A stretch of DNA of 64,000 nt. Origin: Frigoribacterium sp. ACAM 257 (GTDB taxonomy: Bacteria > Actinomycetota > Actinomycetes > Actinomycetales > Microbacteriaceae). The stretch is taken from assembly GCF_007954365.1 (NCBI RefSeq), contig NZ_VOLO01000003.1, positions 453,882 to 517,881 of the forward strand. The letters run 5' to 3'. Below the pieces are notes generated by a model. It was not told where the DNA came from, ran no database searches, and worked only from the letters and a program-made list of their open reading frames with translations. The first letter of the stretch is position 1. Every line of letters starts with the position of its first letter. The position numbers were made by a program, and so were the translations under genes. This document shows, one piece after another, positions 39,105-47,689 of the stretch.

Positions 39105-40010
39105 TCACAGGCTCGCGGTGAGCGCGTCGACGGCCTGGTCGACCGTGCGGTGACGGAACGCGAAGCCGTCCGCGAGCAGCGCCTCCGGCACGACCTGCTG
39201 GCTCGGCAGCAGCATCTCGCGGCCCGCCTCCTGCATGGCCGTGCTGATGACGACCTCGGGAACCGTGAGCGCGTAGGGGCGTCCGAGGTCCTTCGCGAGG
39301 CGGCGGGTGAGGGCGTCGCTGGTGGCGGGCGTGGGGCCGGCGAGGTTGACCGGGCCGCTGAGGCTCGACGTCAGCAGGTGCACGATCGCGGCGGCCTCGT
39401 CGTGCAGGCTGATCCAGGGCCAGAACTGGTCCCCGGTGCCGAGGCGCGAGCCCAGGCCGAGCTTGGTGAGGGGCAGCAGCGGAGCCATGGCGCCGCCGGG
39501 GCCCACGACCACGCCGGTGCGCAGGTGCACGACGCGGGTGGCGTCGGGCGTGGAGGCGGTCGCCGCCTCCCAGTCGGCGACGACGTCGCTGAGGAATCCG
39601 CTGCCTCGCGGGCTCTGCTCCGTCAGGCGCTCGCCCGGACGGTCGCCGTAGATGCCGACCGCGGAGCCGCTGAGGAACACGGCAGGCGGCTGCTCGGCGC
39701 CGGCCATGCCGTGCGCCAACGTCGCGGTGGCCGTCACGCGGGAGTCACGGATCTCGCGCTTGTAGCCGGTGGTCCAGGGCAGGCGGCCGAGGGAGGCGCC
39801 GCTCAGGTTCACGACGGCGTCCGCCCGGTCGAGCAGGGTGCGGTCGATGATCCCCGCCGCCGGCACCCACGTCGCCTCGCCCTCGTCGCGGGCCTCGCGC
39901 CGGACGAGCGCGACGACCGTGTGGCCCGCGGCCACCAGCTGGCGTCGCAGCTCGGTGCCGACCAGGCCGGAGGCGCCGGAGACGAGGACGGTGAGGGAGT
40001 CGGCGGTCAT
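39105..40010 (-). CDS. NAD(P)-binding SDR, TIGR01777 epimerase family
   Basis: The 301-residue protein opens with VLVSGASGLVGTELRRQL, the nucleotide-binding loop, followed by DAVVNLSGASLG, FLSGSAVGIYGD (Ser-Tyr of the catalytic set) and WPWISLHDEAAAIVHLL, all typical of the TIGR01777 sugar-epimerase-like family. The ATG at 40010 directly precedes the Rossmann strand; upstream open frame is not homologous. It diverges from thyX. Confidence 0.92.
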   Translation of the reverse strand: MTADSLTVLVSGASGLVGTELRRQLVAAGHTVVALVRREARDEGEATWVPAAGIIDRTLLDRADAVVNLSGASLGRLPWTTGYKREIRDSRVTATATLAHGMAGAEQPPAVFLSGSAVGIYGDRPGERLTEQSPRGSGFLSDVVADWEAATASTPDATRVVHLRTGVVVGPGGAMAPLLPLTKLGLGSRLGTGDQFWPWISLHDEAAAIVHLLTSSLSGPVNLAGPTPATSDALTRRLAKDLGRPYALTVPEVVISTAMQEAGREMLLPSQQVVPEALLADGFAFRHRTVDQAVDALTASL

Positions 40011-40161
40011 GGGCCCTGGCTTTCTCGAGGAGGCGCGGCGCAGGGGAGCTGCGCCTCCTCGGGAGCGTAGCCGCGCCTCCTGCCGGTCGCCCGGGCGTCG
40101 GACGCTCCAGGGACCGGTGCCGGGCCGGGGCCGGACGGTCGTCGGAGGTAGAGTCGTCGCC

Positions 40162-40470
40162 GTGACTGATGCCGACGCCGTGACCCCCGCCTCCTCGTCT
40201 CCCGACACCGCTGCCGACCCCGTCGAGTTCCGCAGCGACGTCACGGTCGAGCTGGTCCGCTCGAGCGCACACGACTCCGACGTCCTCTTCGCGGCGCGGG
40301 TGTCGACCATGGGCGAGCTGACGCTCGAGGGCGCCCAGGCCTCGGCCGACGGGGCCCAGGCGACCAAGGGAGCTGGCCTCATCAACTACCTGATGCGCGA
40401 CCTTCTGTCGACGCGAAGCAGGTATAACCCGGCTTTGGGTAAGAAAAGTCCAGTCCAACTGGCTCTTTAG
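40162..40470 (+). pseudogene. thyX: Host thyX, cut after codon 80 by the island
   Basis: The high-GC host gene starts at GTG 40162 with GGAGG at 40144-40148. It aligns with ThyX through FRSDVTVELV, DSDVLFAARVST and GLINYLMRD (residue 80). The expected RHGSPFEHN never comes. Instead 22 foreign residues (LLSTRSRYNPALGKK...) follow in lower-GC DNA to a TAG. All of the flavin- and dUMP-binding core is missing, so the product cannot be a thymidylate synthase. The break falls at about base 40402. Confidence 0.9.
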
Positions 40471-40491
40471 TCAGAACGCCGTCCGGCTAGC

Positions 40492-40505
40492 AAAAGTATA
40501 CTTTT
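40492..40505. promoter_or_regulatory. Palindrome with -10 box upstream of the island thyX
   Basis: AAAAGTATACTTTT is a perfect 14-bp palindrome that contains TATACT (40497-40502), a good -10 box. The start codon follows about 50 bases later. A smaller repeat, CCAGT/ACTGG, lies at 40450-40462. It may be promoter, operator, or an inverted repeat at the element end. Confidence 0.5.
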
Positions 40506-40554
40506 CCCCAAGAGGCAGTCGTCGGCATCGGCGGCGCAGAACATGGAGCAAGCA

Positions 40555-41286
40555 ATGAGCGATACCCGGAGCCAAGTCAAATTCCGAAGCGATGTCGACG
40601 TGACACTCGTCAGGGCAGCAGCTCAGGACTCCGATGTTGTTTGGGCCGCGCGTGTCTCGACCGCAGGCGAAGACTCTATTGACGCAGTTGGTTCAGACGC
40701 CGCAGACTCCGCATTTTTGATTAAATATTTGGCCCGCGAGCGGCACGGTTCACCGTTCGAGCACAACTCGATGACTTTCATGGTTACAGCCCCGATCTTC
40801 GTCTTCCGAGAATTCATGCGTCATCGCGTGGGCTTTTCGTACAACGAGGAAAGTGGCCGGTACCGAGAGCTAAAGTCCGTCTTCTACGTTCCCGGACCCG
40901 AGCGCAGGCTTGTCCAGGAGGGACGGCCTGGGCGCTACAACTTCGTCGAGGGGACTCAAGAGCAGTACGAGATCGTCGTGAAGCAAACGCGTCAAGCGGC
41001 CGAAGTTGCCTACAGGGCGTACCAAGAGATGCTCGAGGCGGGCGTTGCGCGAGAGGTAGCCCGCGGCGTCCTTCCGGTCGGCATCTACTCGACCATGTAT
41101 GTCACCTGCAACGCTCGATCGCTGATGTCGTTCCTTAGCCTTCGCACGAAGAATGAGAACTCCAAGTTCCCGTCCTACCCCCAGCGAGAGATCGAAATGG
41201 TGGCGGAACAGATGGAGGAGTACTTCGCAAAACTCATGCCCATCACGTACGAGGCTTTTCAGGCATCGGGGCGCGTCTCGCCCTGA
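40555..41286 (+). CDS. thyX: Island-borne flavin-dependent thymidylate synthase
   Basis: The 243-residue enzyme makes dTMP from dUMP using FADH2 and methylene-tetrahydrofolate. It is complete: RHGSPFEHNSMTF, the FAD/dUMP signature beginning RHR at 89-91 and running to SGRY at 100-103, and LPVGIYSTMYVTCNARSLMSFLSLR. Codon use and GC differ from the host fragment upstream. ATG 40555 has GGAG at good spacing; ATG 40543 in the same frame is the alternative. Its role is evidently to replace the disrupted host gene. The last 28 bases overlap the convergent integrase-operon gene. Confidence 0.95.
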   Translation: MSDTRSQVKFRSDVDVTLVRAAAQDSDVVWAARVSTAGEDSIDAVGSDAADSAFLIKYLARERHGSPFEHNSMTFMVTAPIFVFREFMRHRVGFSYNEESGRYRELKSVFYVPGPERRLVQEGRPGRYNFVEGTQEQYEIVVKQTRQAAEVAYRAYQEMLEAGVAREVARGVLPVGIYSTMYVTCNARSLMSFLSLRTKNENSKFPSYPQREIEMVAEQMEEYFAKLMPITYEAFQASGRVSP

Positions 41287-41768
41287 TCACGTGTCTTCAT
41301 TTTCGTGACGTTCGTCTGGGACGTTGTCGCTGGCCTTTTTCTTAGGATCCTGACCTGCTCCTCGAGGAAATCGTTTGTGAGGAGCAGATTGGCGTTCACC
41401 TGGATCGTATATTCCGCGCCACGCCGCCAATACTCGCTTGATTCTTGGGCTCGCTGCTTGATGCCGCGTTCCGTCTCGAGTTCGGCTTTGAGCCCTGCGA
41501 TGATCTCCGCTTGGGCTCGTTCAACAACCGACTTTGGTCGCTTCGCTTCGCGGAAGAGTTCGCCGATGTCCTTAAGCCGACCTTGCTTAAAATGGTGCTC
41601 CTTGAGATCACATCCAGACTCCTTGATGAGTGCCGTTAGTGTGAGCGTCCCAACAGCAACAACCTGAGGGGTGCCTGCAAGCATTCTGGCGATTGCCGCG
41701 ACAAGGACGGCTCTTTCCGCGGCGTCCTTGGATGCGCGCCTCGACTTTGCGTCAGTTGGTTTTGGCAC
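41259..41768 (-). CDS. Small coiled-coil protein of the integrase operon (GinD/TnpC-like)
   Basis: The 169-residue product has a possible helix-turn-helix in its first half (LTALIKESGCDLKEHHFKQGRLKDIGELF) and a coiled coil after residue ~85. It is last in an operon of three integrase-like genes, the place taken by ginD in GInts and tnpC in Tn554-like elements; I infer a DNA-binding accessory role in recombination. GTG 41768 has GGAGG 9 bases upstream; GTG 41789 is the alternative start. Confidence 0.7.
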   Translation of the reverse strand: MPKPTDAKSRRASKDAAERAVLVAAIARMLAGTPQVVAVGTLTLTALIKESGCDLKEHHFKQGRLKDIGELFREAKRPKSVVERAQAEIIAGLKAELETERGIKQRAQESSEYWRRGAEYTIQVNANLLLTNDFLEEQVRILRKRPATTSQTNVTKMKTRDQGETRPDA

Positions 41769-44001
41769 AATGTGCACCCTCCGTGGCACTCAGCGTCTTC
41801 CTATCCGCTTCGTGCTGCTCTATTCGGTGCTTGAGGTCACTGACCTTGTTCTGTTTTACGATGCGCATAGGAACTGGATCGAACGGCATCGACGCTTTCA
41901 GCGCCTTGATCTCTGCGCGCGCCTGCACGATCGTGGTGTCCGTGACGAGCCTGAGGCTGCAGTCCGAAACGCAATGGACAGGATCTGGGGAACTCCGAGA
42001 TGTCTGACCAGAGCGGATAAGGCATGCAGACCGGGCGGGATCATCCAGGCACATGGAACTTTGTTTTGGATTGTCATGAACGGGGACGATGAGGGCGTCC
42101 TTCTTCATCCGTCGCTCTTGGTTAATTCCCACAGCGCTCATGCGGAATAGGAATTCGCTTGCTGCTGGCCCCGAGACCCCCATGCCGTTTGTCATTCCTT
42201 GGCGGAGTTCAGCGCCGGCGGCGAGCTTTGAGGTTCGGACCTCGTCGTCGATTTCGGCGGTTAAGCCGTATTTGCTCGAGGCGCCGTAAGCGGTGTGCAT
42301 CTTCATGAGGTGGTCGTACGTGAGGGCCCCTGTGATCACTCCGTCGGGAAAATGCACCAAGTGCCAGGCGAGCGTTTTTCTGAACCGAGACAACGTGATC
42401 GGCCCATTGCGGTCGTTCGGAATGCGGAGATGCTTCTTGCCGGCAGCGTCGCTGATTTCATTGCAGTGCTGGACGAAACGACGGATCCAGTCAGCAGCAA
42501 CTTTTGCTGACACACCGGCTTCTTCTCCGAGGTTGAGGAGGCTATGGCCGCCGGGTCTCAGCGCCTGGAGAATGCGGATTGCCTGGGTTGCAGGACCAAA
42601 GACCGGCCATTCATGTTGGTGGCCCTGGAGGTCGCTCGCGCCATCTGGGGTTTGACGGTTTTTGGTGGTCGTGGCTCGGACGACATCGATCGGATGGCCG
42701 TCTTCGTCTGCGCTCACACGCAATACATCGAAGGGGAGGCCGAGGACTTCATGGGGGCGCATGCCCGTGAAGTACGCCAACACGACCAGGCAGGCTGTAG
42801 TGAGGCTCTCGATGTGCCTGCTGATGTCGCAGAAGTCGATCCGTTCGATCCAAGGAACGCCGAGTAGCCGGCCTCGGACTTCAACGCCTACAGGTTGCGG
42901 CGCAGTCACGTCGAGGTCGAATCCTCGGGTGTGCCAGCCTTTCATCAGGTGTCCATTCCGGTGCCAGGGTCCCGCGCGGCCTACGGCTTGGGACATTTGT
43001 GTTGGTGAGCAACCTCCGCCAGCGGATGCCACGAGGTAGACACCCGCGAGGGATAAACCTCGATTTAGCTGCGTTGCGGGAAGTGAGAGGCTCGGGTCTC
43101 GCGCTCTAAGAATTTCCCGTGCTCTTTGGCTCCCCTTTTCGATGGGGGCGTCGAGGTTTCCTAGAAGCCTGGCTTTGGCGTCCTTAGCGGCGAGAACGTC
43201 GTTCGAGATCGAATCGATCCAAGCAATGCTCATCACGCACAGGGGACTCATGGTGGCGGCGCTGATGGGTGCAGTCGCTGTTTCTGGCACAGGGGAGTCG
43301 TGCGCTCTTTGGGGAGCACGAGCCTTGGTGGGCGCCGTCGAGTCTTGAAGCCGGTTGTCTTCATCTAGCCAAGGGGGTTTTGGGAAAAAGTGAGCTGGGC
43401 CGCAGCGCAAGCTCACGATGTGAAGCCGAACAAGAGATTTTCTAATGCTGCGTGCGCGGTCGATGGTCAATTCGCCACGTCTCGTTCGGGCCTCGATGTC
43501 CGTCGCGTAGGCCTTGAGGAGCGCAGAACTGCCATGGTTTTGAGCCCCAACCTGTTGTGGCTCCAAGTCGCCCAAGGTGTCCGCGACGCCGACGTCATCT
43601 AGCCACCATGAGAATCTCGACCAGTCGCCAACCATCTGAACGACGGTCGTGGCGGCGAGCCATTTTCGTGGTTTCTGGCCGCTTGTGGGAGTGCCCGAAT
43701 CGAGAAATGGCTCGTTCATCAACGTCCATGCCGCCCGCTTGAAGCCCCTGCGAAACTGCACGGGAAACCCCTTTGCGCCTCGACTGCCGGAACTGAACCT
43801 CAACGCGTCGGGTTTGGTGGATGCGTTCGTTCCCAAGGCAGTGGTGGGCCAGCGGTCCGATGCGAATAGGGCAATGTCTTGAGCCCCGGCCCGATTGCGA
43901 GACGGAATAATAGAAGGGCCCCTTTCGACGAGCGTCCATCGGTGCTCCTCCCTTTCCTCGAGGCTGCCCGCTGTGGTCGGTACCAAATTGGCGGGTTTCA
44001 C
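41752..44001 (-). CDS. Tyrosine-recombinase-like integrase, third of trio (GinC/TnpB-like)
   Basis: The 749-residue protein carries a degenerate integrase domain in its middle: FTGMRPHEVLGLPFDVLRV holds the first catalytic Arg, and PITLSRFRKTLAWHLVHF the second Arg region. A Cys/His-rich tail with SSMCLDDPARSACLIR, SSPDPVHC and VSDCSLRLV could bind zinc. Length and tail fit the large TnpB/GinC proteins. Its ATG overlaps the previous gene's stop (ATGA). Confidence 0.8.
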   Translation of the reverse strand: MKPANLVPTTAGSLEEREEHRWTLVERGPSIIPSRNRAGAQDIALFASDRWPTTALGTNASTKPDALRFSSGSRGAKGFPVQFRRGFKRAAWTLMNEPFLDSGTPTSGQKPRKWLAATTVVQMVGDWSRFSWWLDDVGVADTLGDLEPQQVGAQNHGSSALLKAYATDIEARTRRGELTIDRARSIRKSLVRLHIVSLRCGPAHFFPKPPWLDEDNRLQDSTAPTKARAPQRAHDSPVPETATAPISAATMSPLCVMSIAWIDSISNDVLAAKDAKARLLGNLDAPIEKGSQRAREILRARDPSLSLPATQLNRGLSLAGVYLVASAGGGCSPTQMSQAVGRAGPWHRNGHLMKGWHTRGFDLDVTAPQPVGVEVRGRLLGVPWIERIDFCDISRHIESLTTACLVVLAYFTGMRPHEVLGLPFDVLRVSADEDGHPIDVVRATTTKNRQTPDGASDLQGHQHEWPVFGPATQAIRILQALRPGGHSLLNLGEEAGVSAKVAADWIRRFVQHCNEISDAAGKKHLRIPNDRNGPITLSRFRKTLAWHLVHFPDGVITGALTYDHLMKMHTAYGASSKYGLTAEIDDEVRTSKLAAGAELRQGMTNGMGVSGPAASEFLFRMSAVGINQERRMKKDALIVPVHDNPKQSSMCLDDPARSACLIRSGQTSRSSPDPVHCVSDCSLRLVTDTTIVQARAEIKALKASMPFDPVPMRIVKQNKVSDLKHRIEQHEADRKTLSATEGAHCAKTN

Positions 44002-45686
44002 GCGGCGATCTCGAATCCGTTGTGTCTGTTTGATTCGTCTAGCAGCATGCGAACGAAGTCGGCGTCGTCTTCCGTTGCGTCGTGGCGGAGTTGACCAAAT
44101 TCTTCAGGGGAGACGTTGTCGGCGAGGAGGCCTCGTATGAATGCGTGCTTGGGGGCGTAATAGCGGTCCCATTGCCTTGGAAGAAGGGGCCGAAGAACTT
44201 CCATTTCGTGCACTAGGAGCCCCAGGCGCGGAAAGTGCCTCGGCGCTGCCACGGCAAGGGGGCACTCTAGGCAGAGCCAGAAGGACAGCAGAGCGCACGT
44301 CTTCCCTGTGCGGGGGTGGTGGAGCACGTCCAAACAGCCTGCCAAGGCTGTGTCGTTTTCCACCTCGACGCTGTCGACGACTGCAAGGGCCATGCGGGAG
44401 GCGTGTGCCTCGGCGACCAATCCCTGGAAACCGACCATCCTTCCCTTGTGAGTCGCGATGAAACGCGCGTCCGTTTCTAGATAGTCCTTTTGGTGCGTCG
44501 TCGTCGAATTGTGGACAGGTGACACCTTGTACGTTGTCTGGAAGGACCTGTGGAGGCGGTCGTAAGCCAAGCTTGGTAGCCGCGAAGGCCACCACCCAAG
44601 TTCTCCCTGTTTCTTCAGTCGGAGAATGTTCGGAATAACGCCGACCTCAAGCCTGTAAGAGCCCAGTTGCGTATAAACAAGGAGTCGATTAGTTGGCGTT
44701 CCGGCCTGCGCGAGAGCTTGACGGCCCGGTTCTGTCGCTCTGCGAATCAGGCTGAACGCTTCAGCCTCGGTCCCTCGCTTGATGCCGTCTAGATTCGTCC
44801 GGTGGTGCTGTTTGCCCTTTCCCCTGCGAGGCTTGCGCGAGTGAAGCGTGACAACTTGCGTCTTGCCACCCAGATTCGCGGCATCCGAGGTGATTGTTAG
44901 GCGCGCGACCGTGGACGGGTTGTATCCAAAATGGGCAATGAGAAGTGCGGTGCACGCAACGGCCTCGTCACGAGTCATGAATACAGCCGTTCTCGCGACC
45001 GCGTGAAAAACTGGCCCCCGGGGTCTACCTGCCGAATTAAGCGTGGCCTTCGTCACGACGCCACTGGGGAGTGGCGCGGACGCTCTTCCCGTCACGATTA
45101 GCTCCCGAATGAACCCGCTGGCCGGGCTCCGACTTCTGCCGTCCTGACCGAGAAGAGCCAGGTTGGTCTCTATGCGTTCAACCGTCCGGCGTACCTGCTT
45201 TGTAAGGGCACTGCGCATTCGAGCCTGTTCGAGGTGTGTGTAGCTCGCTGTAATAGCTACCGGCCTGACTTCGAAGCGGGTAGTCCGACTTAGTGTCCGA
45301 ACGTCCCGATTGATGTCTGGAAGCGCCCGAAAGAGCGTCGCGAGAGTTCCTGTTCGATATGCATTGGTCGCAGCTGCCCACCGCGTCTCGGAGTACGCCA
45401 CCCACTTGATCCAAGTAAAGGGGTCGAGTTCTGACAGGGAGGCAATCTGCCCGTGCGATGTGCACCACCTCGCAAAGGCCCTGACGTTGTTTAAGGCCCC
45501 AATGCAGGTCGCAACCTCGCGCCATGTTCCGAGGGTGCTGTTTTGGTATCGAAAGGCGCGCGCCAGCTCACTCTGCATTTGCCGACTACACGGCAGTCGC
45601 CCAAAGTCGGATACGGATAGCTCGTCGCCCTTTTCGTTGCTGAACTTGACCAGGAGCGATTGGGTCGAATCCGCTGCGGTTTCCAT
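43998..45686 (-). CDS. Tyrosine-recombinase-like integrase, second of trio (GinB-like)
   Basis: The 562-residue protein has a central region ACTALLIAHFGYNPSTVARLTI in the place of the first catalytic Arg box and VHNSTTTHQKDYL near the expected His/Tyr box, so several catalytic residues appear altered. It contains CALLSFWLCLECPLAV, a possible metal site. It lies between two other recombinase-like genes, 4 bases from one and overlapping the other. The trio context carries the call; alone it would be a hypothetical protein. Confidence 0.72.
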   Translation of the reverse strand: METAADSTQSLLVKFSNEKGDELSVSDFGRLPCSRQMQSELARAFRYQNSTLGTWREVATCIGALNNVRAFARWCTSHGQIASLSELDPFTWIKWVAYSETRWAAATNAYRTGTLATLFRALPDINRDVRTLSRTTRFEVRPVAITASYTHLEQARMRSALTKQVRRTVERIETNLALLGQDGRSRSPASGFIRELIVTGRASAPLPSGVVTKATLNSAGRPRGPVFHAVARTAVFMTRDEAVACTALLIAHFGYNPSTVARLTITSDAANLGGKTQVVTLHSRKPRRGKGKQHHRTNLDGIKRGTEAEAFSLIRRATEPGRQALAQAGTPTNRLLVYTQLGSYRLEVGVIPNILRLKKQGELGWWPSRLPSLAYDRLHRSFQTTYKVSPVHNSTTTHQKDYLETDARFIATHKGRMVGFQGLVAEAHASRMALAVVDSVEVENDTALAGCLDVLHHPRTGKTCALLSFWLCLECPLAVAAPRHFPRLGLLVHEMEVLRPLLPRQWDRYYAPKHAFIRGLLADNVSPEEFGQLRHDATEDDADFVRMLLDESNRHNGFEIAA

Positions 45687-45690
45687 AGCG

Positions 45691-47214
45691 CTACTGAACT
45701 TCTGTCAGATGGTCTCGAACGCGGGCGTCGCGTTGAGCCAGGTTCGTTAGTGCTTCCGCGAACTCCACTGCGTGCTCGAGTGACAGGTCACTGCCGAAGT
45801 TGCGGACGGGGTCCACGTATGTGTTTTCTGTCGTCTCGCGGGAGGCATGTCCTAGCAGCTCCTGAACGATCGTGAAGCACTGGGCGTAGACGCTCATGTC
45901 GTGGCTCATCGCTCTGCGGCCGTCGCGCTGGTCTCGAGCCCGAAGAAGGGCAAGCAAGAGAGCAAGGGCAGCGCTGAACCTAAGGCTCTGCGGCGACAGG
46001 TAAATCGGACTGCCTTCGTAGCCGGCCAGGCCCATGGCGCGAGCGAACCTGGCGTTTGCATCCGAGAAGATCCTGTCCCAGGTCCGATGGTCCAGGGGAA
46101 ACCCCCCTTCCGTTAGCCAAACTGCCATGGGCTCTGGTAGCCCGTCTCTTAACGTTGTGAAGAGCCGGCTTCGCTTCCCGGCATCGATCTCTTGCAACTC
46201 GTGTTCGACTCCGGCGGAATCGATCAATGCAATTTTCCCCTTGGAAAGAAGCCGCTTTCCGACAATCCAGATCGCTTCGGATAAATCTGCGTAGGCGTTC
46301 CGCGCTCTTGCCCTTTTGACGTGGGCGTTACGCATGGTGTTGATGTAGTCCCAGGTGGCGCCCAGCCCACCCGACAAAGACGACCAGGCGCGTTGCTTGC
46401 CGAACTTCGCGACAGCCCGAGCGAGGCTTGCTTCGTCACCCTCCAGGTCCGGCAGCTCAGAAATGAGAAGGGTTCCGACTTCTTGACGGCGCAAGGCCGT
46501 CGAGTACGTCAGAAGCAGGTAGGCAGCGTTTCTCTCGTCGGTGCGCGATCGCGTGTAGTTTTCCTTGCCGGCGCGCCAAACCCCGTCGCGGAGCACTGGC
46601 GTGCGGCCTAGGAAGGCAACGTCGCGGTAGAGACGTAGGGCTGACGGGGTGACCCACCGGTCGCGATCGTGGACAGAATCGCTGCTCCTTGACACCCGAC
46701 CTCCGAAACGGCCCATGGATTGACTTCCGTCGAGCGGCGCGTACTCCACCAAAGAGTGGCCTCGCGCCCACGCGTATAGGGGGGACATAGCGGCGCCAAA
46801 TTTGCTCCATGTGGCACCGGAAATAGGCCGGGCCATCCCGTCTCGTCCACGGCGTTTCATTTCGAACGCGATGACGTGCGCGCGCTGAGCCTCAAGCCAG
46901 GACACGTCGTTCTCGAGGAGGTTGTTGCACCACATCACGATTTCCCGGGCATACGTTTCTGCGGCAGACGGAGCAAGAGCGAGGAACCCGCTGGATTGCG
47001 TGTAGTCGAAAAGATCCCGGTCGATGTTCCACTCCGCGTCGACAATGACTGGCGTCCCAGGAACGAGCAGCCAGGCTCTCTCGGCTTCCGGCTCAACCTT
47101 GAACCATCCGGTAGGGGGTGTCAGCCACGCGGACCCGGAAAACACGCTCCGGAAACGAGGGGGAAGGCTGGGGGGCAAGGAAGGCCCGGTACTTGGACTC
47201 GTCAGCTCTGCCAT
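45691..47214 (-). CDS. Tyrosine recombinase, first of trio (GinA-like)
   Basis: The 507-residue protein is the clearest integrase of the three. LTYSTALRRQEVGTLLI holds the first catalytic Arg, SPQSLRFSAAL the second Arg box, and LLGHASRETTENTYVDP the His and the nucleophilic Tyr. TAATAT on the minus strand (47246-47251) about 30 bases before the ATG is a good -10 box, so the operon is probably transcribed from here through to 41259. It should cut and rejoin DNA at the island ends, with the other two. Confidence 0.88.
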   Translation of the reverse strand: MAELTSPSTGPSLPPSLPPRFRSVFSGSAWLTPPTGWFKVEPEAERAWLLVPGTPVIVDAEWNIDRDLFDYTQSSGFLALAPSAAETYAREIVMWCNNLLENDVSWLEAQRAHVIAFEMKRRGRDGMARPISGATWSKFGAAMSPLYAWARGHSLVEYAPLDGSQSMGRFGGRVSRSSDSVHDRDRWVTPSALRLYRDVAFLGRTPVLRDGVWRAGKENYTRSRTDERNAAYLLLTYSTALRRQEVGTLLISELPDLEGDEASLARAVAKFGKQRAWSSLSGGLGATWDYINTMRNAHVKRARARNAYADLSEAIWIVGKRLLSKGKIALIDSAGVEHELQEIDAGKRSRLFTTLRDGLPEPMAVWLTEGGFPLDHRTWDRIFSDANARFARAMGLAGYEGSPIYLSPQSLRFSAALALLLALLRARDQRDGRRAMSHDMSVYAQCFTIVQELLGHASRETTENTYVDPVRNFGSDLSLEHAVEFAEALTNLAQRDARVRDHLTEVQ

Positions 47215-47689
47215 GGAGCGACCTTAGCCGGTTTCGGCATGAAATATATTACAGTAGCAGGTGGCCATTAGTCGTTGGGGTGCCGCGCGTACAAAGCGGG
47301 TAGTTCGTAGGCCATCGTGAGCCACGACTCGGGGCAGGGCTTTCGGCAGTGTTGCGGGGACCCGATTCCTCCCTCGCGACCATTCCTGCGCAGCTGCTAC
47401 TCATCGACTCCGGCGCTGCTGATGATCCCAAGGTCGCCCTCGTCAAACGGGACGTCCGCCTGGGTCAATGCTCCAGAAGCCCCTGGCGCCCCGTCTGCCG
47501 CAGTCGCTCTTCGCTCGGCGGACTAAACGCCCCCAAGTCGTGCATGCGTGAGTCATGCGGCGTCAGCAGGGTCCTTGGTCCGCGGAGAGCGGGTTGCGTT
47601 GCGGCGGTGACTTGGCTTGATTTGGCACCGATTGCGACTGTGCTGAGGTGCCATGCTTTGAAAGTATGAGCGAATGATACTCTGCAGGC
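47215..47689. other. Intergenic region between integrase operon and cargo
   Basis: It holds the integrase-operon promoter at its left end and presumably the AbiEi promoter at its right (TTGATT at about 47620, ATGATACT at about 47674). Frames in the middle are short and lack any recognisable protein. Confidence 0.5.

Noticed and set aside
40350..40560. A tRNA gene as the integration site of the island
   Set aside because: No tRNA cloverleaf is visible near the left edge; the target is plainly thyX.
47349..47669. A 106-codon open frame upstream of the AbiEi gene
   Set aside because: No motif, no ribosome site, and unusual composition for a protein; more likely regulatory intergenic DNA.
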